A stretch of 64,000 nt of DNA from Monocercomonoides exilis (GCA_001643675.2 LSRY02000008.1:126501-190500), one strand, 5' to 3'; positions 34,858 through 47,005 are shown, counted from the stretch's first letter. Translations and numbers: made by a program. The notes: a model not told the origin generated them from the sequence alone.

Positions 34858-35714
34858 ATGATATTTGTGTCTTCTATTACAAGAAATCACGAGAATAGCA
34901 AGCAATGTGGAGAGTTCAGTATGCCATGTGACTCATTGAGCTTTGGAGTGCAACACATCATTCCATCTCTGTACTCGCAGCTGTTGGTCTCGGGGCAAAC
35001 AGAAATTGTTGGGGAATGCGAAGCAAAGGATGTTAGCATCCACTCTCTGAAACCTCCCTTCGCTGCTTTTGTATATCTGAACTCAACAATTTCTGACAAT
35101 GAAGGAATTCTCATCTCAACCTCAGAGACCGTTCGGATTGAAAGATTGAAATTCAACTTTTGGCAGTCATTTTCTTATTCTGGCAATTCAATTATTCAAG
35201 AAGTTAGTGGACAATTTTCTCTTTCATTTGTTGATTTCTCTTCTACTAAGTCTTCGTCGTCATCATCAATTTCTTCTTTTCTTCTTCTTTTCCTCCTTCT
35301 CCTTCTCCTTCTCCTTCTCCTTCGCATTTGCGTTCGCCTTCTTCAACTTCATCTTTTCAAAAGTTTTGTTCAGAAATATGTTGAAAGAATACCGTTGTAT
35401 TCTCTATGTTAACTGCATATTTGTTTCTTTCAAAAAGCTTTTTGAAAGAAAATGAATGCAACAAGAAACAGGAGACAGAAGAGGATGAAAAAGGAAAAGA
35501 AGATGATAACTCCCATGAACATGTCATCAGTGAAATCGAAAGGAAGGTCGCATCTAATGCACACTCAAAGAACAGCCGCAAGTTGTTGATCGCTATCTTT
35601 TTCTCTCTTGAAATCTGTTTGTGCCGTGCTGAAATAGAAGAAGAAGAAGAAGAAGAGGAAGAGGAAGAAGAAGAGGAAGAAGAAGAGGAAGAGGAAGAGG
35701 AAGAAGAAGAATAA
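34858..35714 (+). pseudogene. Beta-helix (Pmp-like) family member, partial, with poly-Ser and poly-Glu runs
   Basis: The frame 34858-35412 has CGEFSMPCDSLSFGVQHIIP, the family's CG-x(4)-PC-x-SL motif, then short strand-like stretches (FVYLNSTISDNEGILISTSE, RIERLKFNFWQSFSYSGN, QFSLSFVDFSSTKSS). A CTT/CTC repeat follows and the frame degenerates. Another frame (35406-35714) is charged (EDDNSHEHVISEIERKVASN), has a hydrophobic stretch (LLIAIFFSLEICLC) and ends in a GAAGAG-encoded poly-Glu run. Only a small part of a typical large family member is present, so this is a fragment. Confidence 0.5.
35636..35712. repeat. (GAAGAA/GAG)n purine tract
   Basis: About 77 bp of purine trinucleotide repeat; read as poly-Glu on the plus strand. 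Confidence 0.9.
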
Positions 35715-35739
35715 TAATGAAAAGAAGACTACGACTGCT

Positions 35740-38409
35740 ACGAGGATGGAATCGCTAATGAAGCAGATGGCAAGACATCTTCTCCCTCTCCCTGCCTGTG
35801 CCACGCTATCTCTTCGTGAAACGAAACCACTTGCTGCCTTTTCCCCAAGCTGCAGCTAATAGCAAATCTCCCCTTCCACCTCGTTCCTCCCACAGCAACT
35901 GCCCCACCAGCAGCCGCACCATCAGAAACAGCGTCCGCAGCCCTTCTTTCTTCCCCACCACCAACTGCACCACCTCCACCCGCTGTTTCAGCCCATCCCC
36001 TGCCAACACCCTTGAAAGCACCCATACTAGGTAGTTCAGCGCCAATAAACCTTCTTCACAGCTGCATTGTTCTCATACGCTTTCAGAGGAGCCCGCCTGT
36101 ATGCTGTGTCGCACACATGCGGTTGCTTCAAGCAGCGCATCATGAAGTAATTTTGCTGGCACACCTCTTGCACCGATGAAAATGACGACAGACAGCAGAC
36201 TGACAGCCAGTAAGCATCCCGAAAGGTCCCCATCGATAACGTTTGTTGTGTGTGCGGATTGTACATACATTGAAGAGACTCCAGCTCCAAGTCCGTGATC
36301 CCTCTGCGCCCCTGTCGATGACAATGACGATGATGTTGTTGATGAAGTCGATGATGAAGTCGATGGATCGCCACTGCATGTCGCATTAAACAGTGCCTTC
36401 ATCACCTCCTTCCGCTTCACTGCCTCTACCCGGAAGGAGTTCAAAAGCAATCCAAGAAACACAAATGCATGTGACTGCACATTCTGCAACTTAAGCCCTC
36501 AAACTCTCCAAAAAATATATTGGTCTTTTTCATTAACGCATTGACAAGTGCAGTACATAGTAACTGGAAAATCCACTGCTCTTCTCTCGTGAACTCATCT
36601 CGCACAAACTTTACAAACAGCCACACCTTCTCAAAGAACTTTCAGAAAAGATCCACACTGACTAATTTTCCATATCTGCACCTCATCTCTCTTCTTCTGC
36701 GGCTCGCTTCTCTTCCCTTGTCGCATGAAGGCCATGTCACAAAACCCCTGCTTTTGCAGCACCACCACTGCACAGGCAGTCATTAACTTTTTCACATATA
36801 TCTTTCAGATTGTTGACAGCGTCCAAACCAGCTGCAGCTAAAGCTCTGTCTTTATCGTTACAAGAAATGTCTGAATCGGAACAGATGAACGCCCGTAGGT
36901 GGTATCCGAAGAACATGCTCCGTTTCATTCTTTGACTGCCCTGACGATACAGACACCGTTCTCATTTAACACGCAATTATCGTTGACCCCTCTGGAAAAA
37001 GCGCCGCACAAGCCAAAGATGTACCTAACTCAGAACCACTCGGAGATATCATAGGTCACTGATACGCATCCTACGCTCTGCTGTCTTTCATTTTCTCAAA
37101 AAGCATATACAGCTGCTTCACACTCTCTCTTCGCACGATGCTTTCATTTTATTTTGCTCCTGCTTCTCAATCGCATCCTTAAACAGTGCCTTCTCTGGCC
37201 TATCGTCTGCTCCTGAACTTTCAATAGCTCCATCAGCACACTCATATTCTTCTCCATCTCGTTCATATTATGACACACAGTTTCATCGCTCCTCTTCCTC
37301 CTCCACCGCCTCCACCTATGTTTGCCTCTTCCGCAGCACAAACCATTCACCCCTTCCAACTTTCACAACAACCCCCTTGCTTCTCGTGTCTGGCACAACT
37401 ACCGCAGCGGTGTCATATCCGAAGCAAGCTGCAAATTTTTCTTGGAACTTTTAACACAACCTCGAAGGTAGAACATACAAAGTTTAAGATGGAACCGTCC
37501 CGCCTCCCGCTGAGGCCAACGAAGAAGGAGTGGCAAGAAGCATCCCTGCCCCTGCTCCTGAACCTGCCCCTGCTCCAGAACCTGTTTCCTCGCTGTCCTC
37601 ACTCACCCAACCGTCCTGCTGGGTCCAGCACTTCTTCTCCAACTCAATCCCCACATCAGTTAACTCCACCTTCTCCTTCATGGCCAACAGCTGCCCATGC
37701 AGTTTCTTTTCTTCTGTATTGTATTTCTTACTCAGCTCCAGAATCTTCTTCTAATTCATCCGGATGATCTTGTCCTTCTTCTGCGGCTGCTCCTCCAGTT
37801 AACTCGTAGGCTTCGATATCTGCTCTTCGTCCCGGATATTCTGCAGCAGCATGTTGAACTACTGAAACTTCTTCTCCGTCTACGTTTCCGTTTCCTCCTC
37901 CTTCTTCTCCTGCTTTTTCGTCTCTTCTCGCTCATCGAGTACATCCAGAGACAGAACCACATAATCATTTCTCAGCCCCACCACTTCCGGCACCTTCTTC
38001 ACTCTCTCCTCTGTCCTTCATAGAACAAATATCCGCCTCATCACTTCGTGCTCCAACTTCGTAGCCACACACCTTGACTGCGGCAATCGCTACACAAGCC
38101 GAGCTATCGCCGATGGAAGCAACAACGGATCAAACAAAATGCATATCAACATGAATGCATTCAGATCCGTCCCGTAAAGTTTTGTTTGCTCATCGTCTTC
38201 GTTCTCACTACCTCTGCAAGTGATGGAAGTGGTGCTGCAAGCTCAACTGAAAGAATCATTGAAAACTCCATGTCGCATGCACAAAACTCACAAACAGCAC
38301 CCCCCGCCGCGCCGTAACATATCCCCACAGCGTCTGCAGCGCTCTCAGAAACAGTTTCTTGTGTTTGCATTTTCTTCAGCTGCCTCTCGATGTTGTCCAT
38401 CACCGCCAC
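35740..38409 (-). pseudogene. Inverted paralogue of the 11-12.9 kb host gene, decayed
   Basis: Reading leftward from 38409: MDNIERQLKKM, then LNAFMLICILFDPLLL, HEVMRRIFVL, EVVGLRNDYVVLS (matching the 11-kb gene in order), QLLAMKEKVELTDVGIELEK, LAAAGLDAVNNLKDICEKVN (36.8 kb), WLFVKFVRDEFTREEQWIFQ with SHAFVFLGLLLNSFRVEAVK (36.6-36.4 kb), and GLGAGVSSMYVQSAHTTNV (36.2 kb). TAG, TGA and TAG occur in one frame at 38.08-37.87 kb. Helical character suggests an ARM/HEAT-like scaffold. Raised GC content marks exons. More broken than the plus-strand copy, but introns could explain part of this. Confidence 0.5.
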
Positions 38410-38639
38410 CGCGGAGGCATCCGAAGGGTCAATCGCTGGTGCTGATGACGAAGATGAATATGACGATGGCTTAGCATCTCCAGCCGCTTTCTACTCTTCG
38501 CTTCTCCACCTTCGGAATGGCGAAGTTGATCGTCGTGCTGTTACTATAGAAGAAGATAAAGAATTTAAATGGCGCTGAGAAAAGAGACGAATGTAAGAGT
38601 TCATCAGCTTCAAGAAGCTTATTGAATCAACTCATCATT

Positions 38640-39700
38640 CAAAATTGCAACACCTTCTGTGTCACAAACACTTGATCAATGTTCAATTTGGAAAACTCAA
38701 TCATCACAGAATTTCTTTTGGAAGGGACTGGAAATGAGAAGAAAAGATGAGCAAAAAAGAAAATGAAAAGATGAAAGCTATTAAAGATATGATTCATGAT
38801 TTGATTCAAAACATGAGAGACCATTTCTCTTTTGAATTTTTTATAAAAGAGCATTTTATTATGAGAAATTAAATGTTGTTTTTTATTTATTTGTTATAAC
38901 ATTAATAACTGTTCAATATTAACAACTTTTTGAATTTCTTTTAATTTCAATGAGGAAAGAATAGATGAAAATTTCCAGTTTAATAATTTCTTTTCAAAAT
39001 AACCAAATTAAAACAAGTTAAAATTCATCTGTTATTTAACATAGGAAAATAATTAATGTGGAGACTCAATTCAAAAAAATAAAATGTTTATATGAACAGT
39101 TGAAATGAAAACAAAGAAATATGAACAAAATTTTCAGTGACATCAAAAACCAAGAAAAAAATAATTTAAATCATAAAAGTGATTCAATAGAAAAATGGGT
39201 ATTTGAAATCTATTTTAATAAAACGCAACATTTGGGAATAGGGTGACAAAACTCAATAAAATGACATTCAGCAATATATAATCGTTACGGAATGATCAAC
39301 ATTTTCTGATCATTTGTGATCTGATTTTCAGATCAATTAATATTTTGTGACTTTTCAAAAAAATACCCATATTCGAATTAAAAAAGATTCATAATAATTT
39401 TCGCATCAAAATCAGATTGCGGTATATAAAAGCTTTCATATGTTAAGATCATTCTTTTCAAGCTTTTTCGTGGGAAAACCAATATTTGTTCATGATCAAC
39501 TATGAAAGTCCAATAATTGTTATTGCATATAACAACAATTTAAGAAACAGAGAAGAAAATCTCAAATTCAATTATCATGAATTCCTTGAATAATAAAACT
39601 TCATTATGTGTTTTTATTTCATTTTATTGAATTAAAAATTTTCATATTTTGATTTTGATTTATTTATATATTTTTATACTTATTTTGTTTATTTATTTAT
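38640..39700. other. AT-rich region with element ends
   Basis: No gene. Around 39290-39370 the motifs ACGGAATGATC and GTGACTTTTCAAAAA mark a relic of the foldback/MITE families seen at 33.6 and 50.8 kb. Confidence 0.5.
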
Positions 39701-39711
39701 TTATTTATTTT

Positions 39712-39800
39712 CACCAAAAATAATTCAATTTCGAAAATTAATAATTCAAATTCGTAATTTATTAATTCGATTTCGAAAAAGAATAATTCGATTTCGAAAC
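39712..39800. repeat. TTCGAA-rich subterminal array, left
   Basis: CACCAAAAATAATTC is followed by repeated units of the type AATAATTCGATTTCGAAA. An inverted partner lies at 43480-43580, and related arrays sit at the centre of the palindrome (52800-53010). Confidence 0.65.
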
Positions 39801-39925
39801 GAAAATTTTTTTGATCATTGGAATTAATAACTTATGTTTTGCTGAAAAAATACTCTTGAATATTAACTCTTGAACACACTTTGTTTATGAATATTTTAAA
39901 AATGATGCATTTCTTTTAAAAAAAT

Positions 39926-42900
39926 GGCAAGTTCCAAGTATGTGGACAATCAATAAAAAATATTTCTTATTTCGAACATGAAAGAAAATGCTTCTATTAT
40001 TAATTATATATTTGCTTTTTTCTGTCGAAAATGCATTGTTTGGAACAATCTGTTTTTTATTTGATCTATCCCTCATATATTTTATAACTTTCATGTTATT
40101 GCTTTATCTCAATTTTGAAGGTTTTTTGATCTTCATCTTCTTATGAAAAAAACTTAAATTGTTTGGAGTATTTATTATTTGCTTCGAGTTGTTTCATAAA
40201 ATTTCACGAAATCGTTTTTGAATGTTGCAATTGATGTTTCATTAAAACATTGTGTTTTTGATCAATTTGATCAATTTTTTATCAAAAAGAAAGATAAGAA
40301 TTGCTGTTTTAAAAAGTGACTTTTGATAAACTGTTAAAGAAAATTTCTGATTATTCAACGAAAAATTCAGTTAATGCAAATGTTTGTGTTGTTGTTGCAA
40401 TGTATGTTTACTCAGAATGCCATGTGATTCCCAGAAACAAGACCGATAACTTGCATTTTGCGATATGATTACGATTCAATGATTCAGTCCGTTCTTTTTG
40501 CAATTAATTATTAAAAAATTTTTTATTTCTATTTCCCAACAACAGCGCATAAATTTTCTGCAATATGTGACAATTCCATTTGAAATAAATTTCTTAAAAA
40601 ATGCAATTGTGGAACAATAATACTCGTTGTTGGATGCTGCACAACCTCTTGGAGCTTTTTATTCGAATTAAATTTATAAACAGTCCTTATTGTCTGTCAC
40701 TTCTCATGCAGATATAAATATCCTTTCTGACTTGTGGATCGCAATAAACAGTACAAAGTTAAATGGATTTTTGTTCATCTGGTTGGCTGTGAAGATGTTC
40801 ACTCTATCGAAGATGTAATCGTTGAGGTACAACGAAAACATTGGATGGTTTATTTGCTCAATAATTAATCGTCAGACAAAAAATTCCAGTTTAATTTACT
40901 GTGTTTAAAAAAACCTCAGAATCAAAAATTCGATCGGTAATCCTTTCACAAAATTGAAAAACAAATAACCCAAATTGAATTCAATTTCAAAGCAGTTCAA
41001 TGCAGTTGCGCCTGAATTTCTTTCATGTTTCGATATAATTCAATGATCCACAGAACTCATCAGTTCAGAGAATTTTTCTTCTTTCTTACGGAAGCTTCTT
41101 TCCGTTCCAAGTTCAATTCTCATTCCTCCGCCTTCCTCACTCAACGCAGATGTCAATTCATCCAAAGAGCAGTTCACAATTGACAGATGCGTCTCCATCT
41201 GAATAGATCCTGACGAAGGCTGCTCGTCATACTCACTCACATGAAGAGAAGTGAATTCACAGTTCTTTAAGCTTATTTCTGCTGGCTGAGATTCTTGATT
41301 GGACGAAGATGAATGGTCATCTTTCTCTTCTGGTGTTGAAGGAATCAGATTGAAAAGTCAACAAGATGAAAATAATAATTGGAAAAGCTATCTCCCTCGA
41401 ATGAAGCTTGGGATGTTTGCGAAATCACAAAAGGCGTTACAGAAAAATGTTGCTTTATCAGCATTGTACTGAGAAAGCTGCACAACTCCACCCAAAACGC
41501 TGATCAAATGCACGCAACTTGAAACATCTTGCGATTCTGAAGAAGTGAGAATGAAAGAGCACAATGAAAATTGGATGTTTCCTGTTTCTGTCGAAGAGGA
41601 AAACAACGAAGCACCTTCGGGTGTCTCAACAGCAAAAACAGAAGGAACATGAAAATCGATCGAAGAAAACGAAAGAGCGGTTGTGGATGAAACAACACTC
41701 TCAGATGCAAACGGAACATTGGTGCTGATGTTAATCCCGCTGTTTTCTTTGCCAAATGACAGAACATTGACTGAGTTGAATGAAATGTCATTTTCGATCG
41801 AGCCATTCGATTTCACAGTGATCACTCGAAGTGGTTCATCTGCACTGCACTTCGCAAGTCGATTGACAGAATAGTCAAGCGATTGGCACGGAACATATTT
41901 GTTCCCACAAAACACCTCGTTCCACTCTGCTGGCGCCTCAACCAGAACAGATGCACTCACAAAGCCTTCCACAAAAATCATCAGATCAACTGCCTAGTTG
42001 AAATAGCTCCTGTCAAACCCAACCAGCGCATTCGTTTTGTCCTCAAATTGTGTCGCAAATGCAAACAACTCAGAATTCACACAATTCCTCAGATCATTCG
42101 CCACAATGAACATATCTCTTCCCTGATGTGCCTTGTTTCCTCCAACACTTATCTCTGAAAATGAATTTCTGTCATTGTTGTCTGTTGAACATGTTAAATA
42201 GATTCCTCCGCCACATCCTTCAGAACTGCTGCAGATGCTGTTTGTTACTCCCACTTTCCTCATCTTCAGATGTCCATCTGCAACTTTCAGCTCAAAAGTC
42301 ATCGCTCCTCTTTTTTTGAATCCTTCAGAGCCGAGCGCTTAATACGCGCAACAACTTCTGCTTCGTTGATGTTCAGAAGAGAGAATATCAAAGAACACGG
42401 ATTTGATTATCCATTGTTGACGCTGCTGAATAAAATAAATTACAACAGAAGAACATCAGTTGATGAATCTCCTTCTTTTTCTATCGTTTATTGATTTTTT
42501 CACTAAAAAGAATTAAGCAAATTATATTTCTTACTAATATATGAGAATTTGATATAGATTTTGGTATCACAATTATCGTAAGCTTCGATATCATCATTGA
42601 ATACAATGTCAAATTGATTATTCCATTTTTCATTGAACAAAAATACAATTTTCAAAAAACAGTGCGCTTTTGAAAATTGATAATCTATTTAAAGATATCG
42701 AAGGGAGCATATATTTATGTGCTCGAAATAACCTGTGCAAAAGTAAAAACTCAAATGGGCTTCAAACGTTTGAAAAAACGTTGAAAATAATTAACATTTT
42801 ACGTTTTTTGTATTTCTCAAAATATAAACACAACAAAAATAAGCATATGCAAATACAAAACGTGCAGGTTAAAAAAAAATCAAAGAATAAAAAACAAGGA

Positions 42901-43065
42901 TTGTTTGAAAATATATATGGGATAGATCAAATAAAAAACAGATTGTTCCAAACAATGCATTTTCGACAGAAAAAAGCAAATATATAATTAATAATAGAAG
43001 CATTTTCTTTCATGTTCGAAATAAGAAATATTTTTTATTGATTGTCCACATACTTGGAACTTGCC
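39926..43065 (-). mobile_element. 3.14-kb TIR element carrying a beta-helix gene, copy 2
   Basis: Ends GGCAAGTTCC...GGAACTTGCC, as in copy 1. About 155-bp TIRs (39926-40080 and 42911-43065) are nearly identical to each other and clearly related to those of copy 1. The flanks are A-rich (7 of 8 matching bases), consistent with an 8-bp duplication but not proof. The interior carries a longer version of the same beta-helix gene and homologous non-coding flanks. No transposase. Confidence 0.88.
40700..42302 (-). pseudogene. Beta-helix (Pmp-like) surface protein gene inside element copy 2
   Basis: The frame from 42302 reads MTFELKVADGHLKMRKVGV, then SSEGCGGGIYLTCS; the latter type of motif is common in beta-helix surface proteins. 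It passes an in-frame TAG (41999-41997; SYFN then AVDLMIFVEG) and continues in the same frame through CGNKYVPCQSLDYSV and TGNIQFSLCSFILTSS to 41388. A frameshift follows. SEYDEQPSSGSIQMETHLS comes at 41240, and a weaker segment near 40.85-40.72 kb (MFSLYLNDYIFDRVN) resembles copy 1. Product would be a large, probably secreted or surface repeat protein. One nonsense and at least one frameshift make it a pseudogene unless they are errors. Confidence 0.65.
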
Positions 43066-43174
43066 AAAAAAAAATACATTTTTTTGATAAAAATATCATA
43101 ATTTGAAGTCAATAAGAAAAGAAAATGAATTCATTTTCATAAACGAAAAATCGAAGTTTTTTTAAATATTTCAC

Positions 43175-43177
<3 letters not shown>

Positions 43178-43212
<35 letters not shown>
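43178..43212. repeat. Poly-A tract
   Basis: An uninterrupted run of about 35 A, just outside the right end of element copy 2. Confidence 0.95.
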
Positions 43213-43213
<1 letters not shown>

Positions 43214-43479
43214 CAGTAAATTATCGTATTTTGAAATTCAATAAATGTGATTGAAAATTCACAATTTCCTTCGGGTTATTTAAAATAATGAATTATTTGC
43301 AATTAATTTATCATCAGAGTGATGATTTTTGTATTTGAAAAGAAATAACTTAATAATATTGATAGGTTTTATATTTCTGTAAAAAAACAATTTTCTTTGT
43401 TATGATACACAATTTATTAAACAATAACTTGATATTAACCTTAATCCATCCTCAATTAAAATTAAAAATTTCAGTTTTA

Positions 43480-43580
43480 AATGAATTTCGAAATCGAATT
43501 ATTTTTTTTCGAAATTGGAATATTATTTCCGAATTTGAATTATTTTTTTACGAATAAAAATAATTTTTGGTGTATTTTTT
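43480..43580. repeat. TTCGAA-rich subterminal array, right
   Basis: Inverted partner of 39712-39800: AATCGAATTATTTTTTTTCG, GAATTTGAATTATTTTTT, ending AATAATTTTTGGTGTAT. Together the two arrays frame element copy 2, suggesting an outer, older element into which copy 2 inserted. Confidence 0.6.
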
Positions 43581-43882
43581 GTTTTTATTTATTTATTTAT
43601 TTTATTTTATTTTTATTTTTATTTTTGAAATTTTGAAAATAAAAAATACTTTTTTTCTGACAAAAACATAAAATTTCTAATCGACGGGGAATTTCCCTTC
43701 GTTTTTGGCAAATTTGTTCAGCTCTTTTCAAATTTTTTCCACACTTCAAAATTTATCAATTTCAACAACAAAAAAATAAATGATCCATTACAAAAATTTC
43801 GCGAGAAATGATCTGTTGCATAAATTGAAAAGAACGATCGTGAGCAACAAATAAATATCTTCTGATCTTAATTTCAATCAAA

Positions 43883-46800
43883 ATGAAGATCGACAGTGAT
43901 GCTTTGATAACAAAGAGGGATGAAAAAGAAAGAACAGAGGCTATGCTTTGGATCATAGAGAAAAAGACAGATCCTCCATTGGAAATGAGACATGAAACAA
44001 CGCTTCTTGATCAGGATGGCTGCACAATGGCAATGATATGGATTCGCTTTGTCAATACAGAGCCGCCGGAATGGATGAGGCATGACACTGAACGAACCAA
44101 TATCCTGGGGCGAACAATGGCAATGCAGTGGATTATTAATCTGAAAACAGAACCACCAGAATGGATGAGACATAATCCTTTGCTTCCTGATAAAGACGGA
44201 TGCACGATGGCAATGATGTGGATTTTTTGGTTGAAATCTGAGCCGCCAGAATGGATGAGACACAGCATCACACTTTCTGACAAGAACGGAAGAACAATGG
44301 CAATGAAGTGGATTCAAGATGTCAAAACTGAACCTCCTAAATGGATGAGGCATAACATCACACTTGGAAATAAGAACGGAGAAACAATGACTATGCTGTG
44401 GATTCGCTTTGTCAAAACAAATCCTCCAGAGTGGATGAGGTATTTCAATTCACTTGAAGACATAAATGAATGGACGATTTCAAAATATTGGGAAATCTTT
44501 GTTCAAAAAGATCCACCAGAATGGATGAAGAATGACTACACACTTGCTGATGAAAATGGAAGAACAGAGGCAATGCATTGGATTGTGGAGAAAAAGACAG
44601 ATCCACCACAAAAAATCAGACATGACATTGCACTTGCTGATAAAGACGGATGGACGATGGCTATGCTGTGGATTCAGTTTGTGAAGACAGAACCTCCAGA
44701 ATGGATGAGACATAACAAAACTCTTTGTTGCAACAACGGATGGACAATGGCAATGCTGTGGATTCAGTTTGTGAAGACAGATCCTCCAGAATGGATGAGA
44801 CATTGTAACGCTCTTGGAGATAAAAATGGAGAAACAATGGCTATGAAATGGATTCAGTTTGTGAAGACAGAACCTCCAGAATGGATGAGACACAATATAG
44901 CACTTGGCAATGAGTCGGGGAAAACGATGGCCATGGTTTGGATTTTTTGGTTGAAATCAGAATCACAGGAATGGATGAGACATGATGTTACGCTTGCTGA
45001 TAAAGACGGATGGACAATGGCAATGCACTGGATCAAACAAGTCAAAACAGAACCACCTGAATGGATGAGACACAGTCTAACGCTTTGTAATAAGAAAGGA
45101 GAAACTTTGTCGATGATATGGATTTGCAATGTGGAGACAGAGCCACCAGAATGGATGAGACACAATATGACGCTTGCTAATGAGTACGGATGGACAATGG
45201 CTGTGTATTGGATTAGGTTTGTCCAAACAGAATTACCAAAGTGGATGAGGCACGATATTGCATTCACATATCACAAAGGATGCTCAATGGCTATGTATTG
45301 GATTGAATTTGTGAAGACAGAACCACCAGAATGGATGAGACATGATATTACACTTGCCAATAACAATGGACACACGATGGCCATGCTGTGGATTCATCAT
45401 GTCAAGAAAGACCCTCCAGAATGGATGAGACACGATGTCACATTAAAAGATAAAAAAGGATGGACAATGGCCATGAACTGGATTTATCTTGTCAAGACAG
45501 AACCACCGGCATGGATGAGACATAGCATCACGCTTGTAAATAACAATGGAATTACAATGGCTATGATGTGGATCAAAAATATAAAAACAGAACCTCCTGA
45601 ATGGATGAGACAAGACAAAACACTGACAACTGGCTGGGAAAAACAAACAATGGCCATGATGTGGATTCGTAATGTTCAGATAGAACCTCCTGAGTGGATG
45701 AGACATGATGCAACACTAAAAAATAATGGGGGATGGACATTGGCAATGCAATGGATATTTCACATTAAGACAGAACCACCAGAATGGATGAGGCATGATA
45801 TTATAGTTAAAGATAAGAAAGGATGGACGATGGAAGAATTTTGGAAAACTTATGTTAAAACCGATCCACCAGAATGGATGACTCATGATTACATGAACGC
45901 TGACAAACGAGGAAGAACAGCGGGAATGAGGTGGATCATAGAGAATCAGACAGAACCACCAGAACAAATGCGACACGACAACACACTTGCCGATAAGTTT
46001 GGACGAACAATGGCAATGCTGTGGATCCAATTTGTTAAAAAAGAGCCGCCAAGGTGGATGAGGCATGACATTGCGCTTCGCGATAGCGGAGGAGAGACAA
46101 TGGCAATGCTTTGGATTATGGATACAAAATCTGAACCACCAGAATGGATGAGGCACAACATTGCACTTACCGATAAGGATGGAAAAACAATGGCCATGCA
46201 CTGGATTGAAAGAGTGAAAACAGAACCCTCTGAATGGATGAGGCATGATATTTCGCAAGTGGACAAGGAAGGAAATACTATGGCAATGAAGTGGATTCAA
46301 TTTGTGAGGAAAGATCCACCAAAATGGATGACTCATGACATTACACTTCGCGATAGCGATGGAGAGACAATGGCAATGTTGTGGATACGTGACGTTAAAA
46401 CAGAACCATCTGAATGGATGAGACACGATATTTCACATAAAGATAACAAAGGAGAAACAATTGCGATGAAATGGATTCAGTATGTGAATTCAGAACCGTC
46501 AAAGTGGATGAGACATGACAACAAGGTTGCAGACAAGGAAGGAAATACAATGGCAATGAAGTGGATTCAATTTGTGAAGAAAGATCCACCACTGTGGATG
46601 AGACACAACATTATCCTTAATAACTGTTATGGCTTGACAATGGCGATGATATGGATTGCAAATAACTATTCAGAGCCGCCAGAATGGATGAGACATGACG
46701 TTGAACGAACCGATATCCTGGGACGAACAATGGCGATGATGTGGATTCAGTTTACTGAAACTGAACCACCAGAATGGATGAGGCATAAAAATGAATTTAA

Positions 46801-47005
46801 GGATAAGGCTGGGAAAACGATGATCAACTATTGGGAAGAATATGCGAGAAGAGAGATCCCGGAATGGATGAAATACGATGAATTTGTTGTTGTTGTTGCA
46901 GATAATGATGGAGCAACAGATGCAATGCGTTGGCTCAAGGAAATGTTACAAAAGCATCAGAACGAAAGTGGAAAGGAAATACACTTGAAGTTGAAGATAG
47001 AATAG
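43883..47005 (+). CDS. 1,040-residue tandem-repeat protein (33 units of 30 residues)
   Basis: An intact single-exon frame, ATG 43883 to TAG 47003-47005. It is made of 33 tandem 30-residue units (90 bp each) with consensus near DGWTMAMLWIQFVKTEPPEW followed by MRHDITLADK. The unit resembles ankyrin-type repeats (DG-x-T-x-(L/M)-x-x-A at the turn and first helix) but is 30 rather than 33 residues long and has an invariant-like PPEWMRH. Units 1, 8 and 23 share a variant (TEAMxWIxEKxTDPP, no Trp before M/IRH); units 7, 22 and 33 are also variant (xxYW/EFW and a Tyr-containing end), giving blocks of 7, 15 and 11. The C-terminus is a short Lys-rich tail. Likely a solenoid binding protein; function unknown. 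Minus-strand frames across it are shadows. Confidence 0.92.
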   Translation: MKIDSDALITKRDEKERTEAMLWIIEKKTDPPLEMRHETTLLDQDGCTMAMIWIRFVNTEPPEWMRHDTERTNILGRTMAMQWIINLKTEPPEWMRHNPLLPDKDGCTMAMMWIFWLKSEPPEWMRHSITLSDKNGRTMAMKWIQDVKTEPPKWMRHNITLGNKNGETMTMLWIRFVKTNPPEWMRYFNSLEDINEWTISKYWEIFVQKDPPEWMKNDYTLADENGRTEAMHWIVEKKTDPPQKIRHDIALADKDGWTMAMLWIQFVKTEPPEWMRHNKTLCCNNGWTMAMLWIQFVKTDPPEWMRHCNALGDKNGETMAMKWIQFVKTEPPEWMRHNIALGNESGKTMAMVWIFWLKSESQEWMRHDVTLADKDGWTMAMHWIKQVKTEPPEWMRHSLTLCNKKGETLSMIWICNVETEPPEWMRHNMTLANEYGWTMAVYWIRFVQTELPKWMRHDIAFTYHKGCSMAMYWIEFVKTEPPEWMRHDITLANNNGHTMAMLWIHHVKKDPPEWMRHDVTLKDKKGWTMAMNWIYLVKTEPPAWMRHSITLVNNNGITMAMMWIKNIKTEPPEWMRQDKTLTTGWEKQTMAMMWIRNVQIEPPEWMRHDATLKNNGGWTLAMQWIFHIKTEPPEWMRHDIIVKDKKGWTMEEFWKTYVKTDPPEWMTHDYMNADKRGRTAGMRWIIENQTEPPEQMRHDNTLADKFGRTMAMLWIQFVKKEPPRWMRHDIALRDSGGETMAMLWIMDTKSEPPEWMRHNIALTDKDGKTMAMHWIERVKTEPSEWMRHDISQVDKEGNTMAMKWIQFVRKDPPKWMTHDITLRDSDGETMAMLWIRDVKTEPSEWMRHDISHKDNKGETIAMKWIQYVNSEPSKWMRHDNKVADKEGNTMAMKWIQFVKKDPPLWMRHNIILNNCYGLTMAMIWIANNYSEPPEWMRHDVERTDILGRTMAMMWIQFTETEPPEWMRHKNEFKDKAGKTMINYWEEYARREIPEWMKYDEFVVVVADNDGATDAMRWLKEMLQKHQNESGKEIHLKLKIE

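Noticed and set aside
43874-46592. Long minus-strand frames opposite the 30-residue repeat gene
   Set aside because: Shadows: the 90-bp periodicity keeps the antisense frame open; the plus frame has a full start, stop and consistent consensus.
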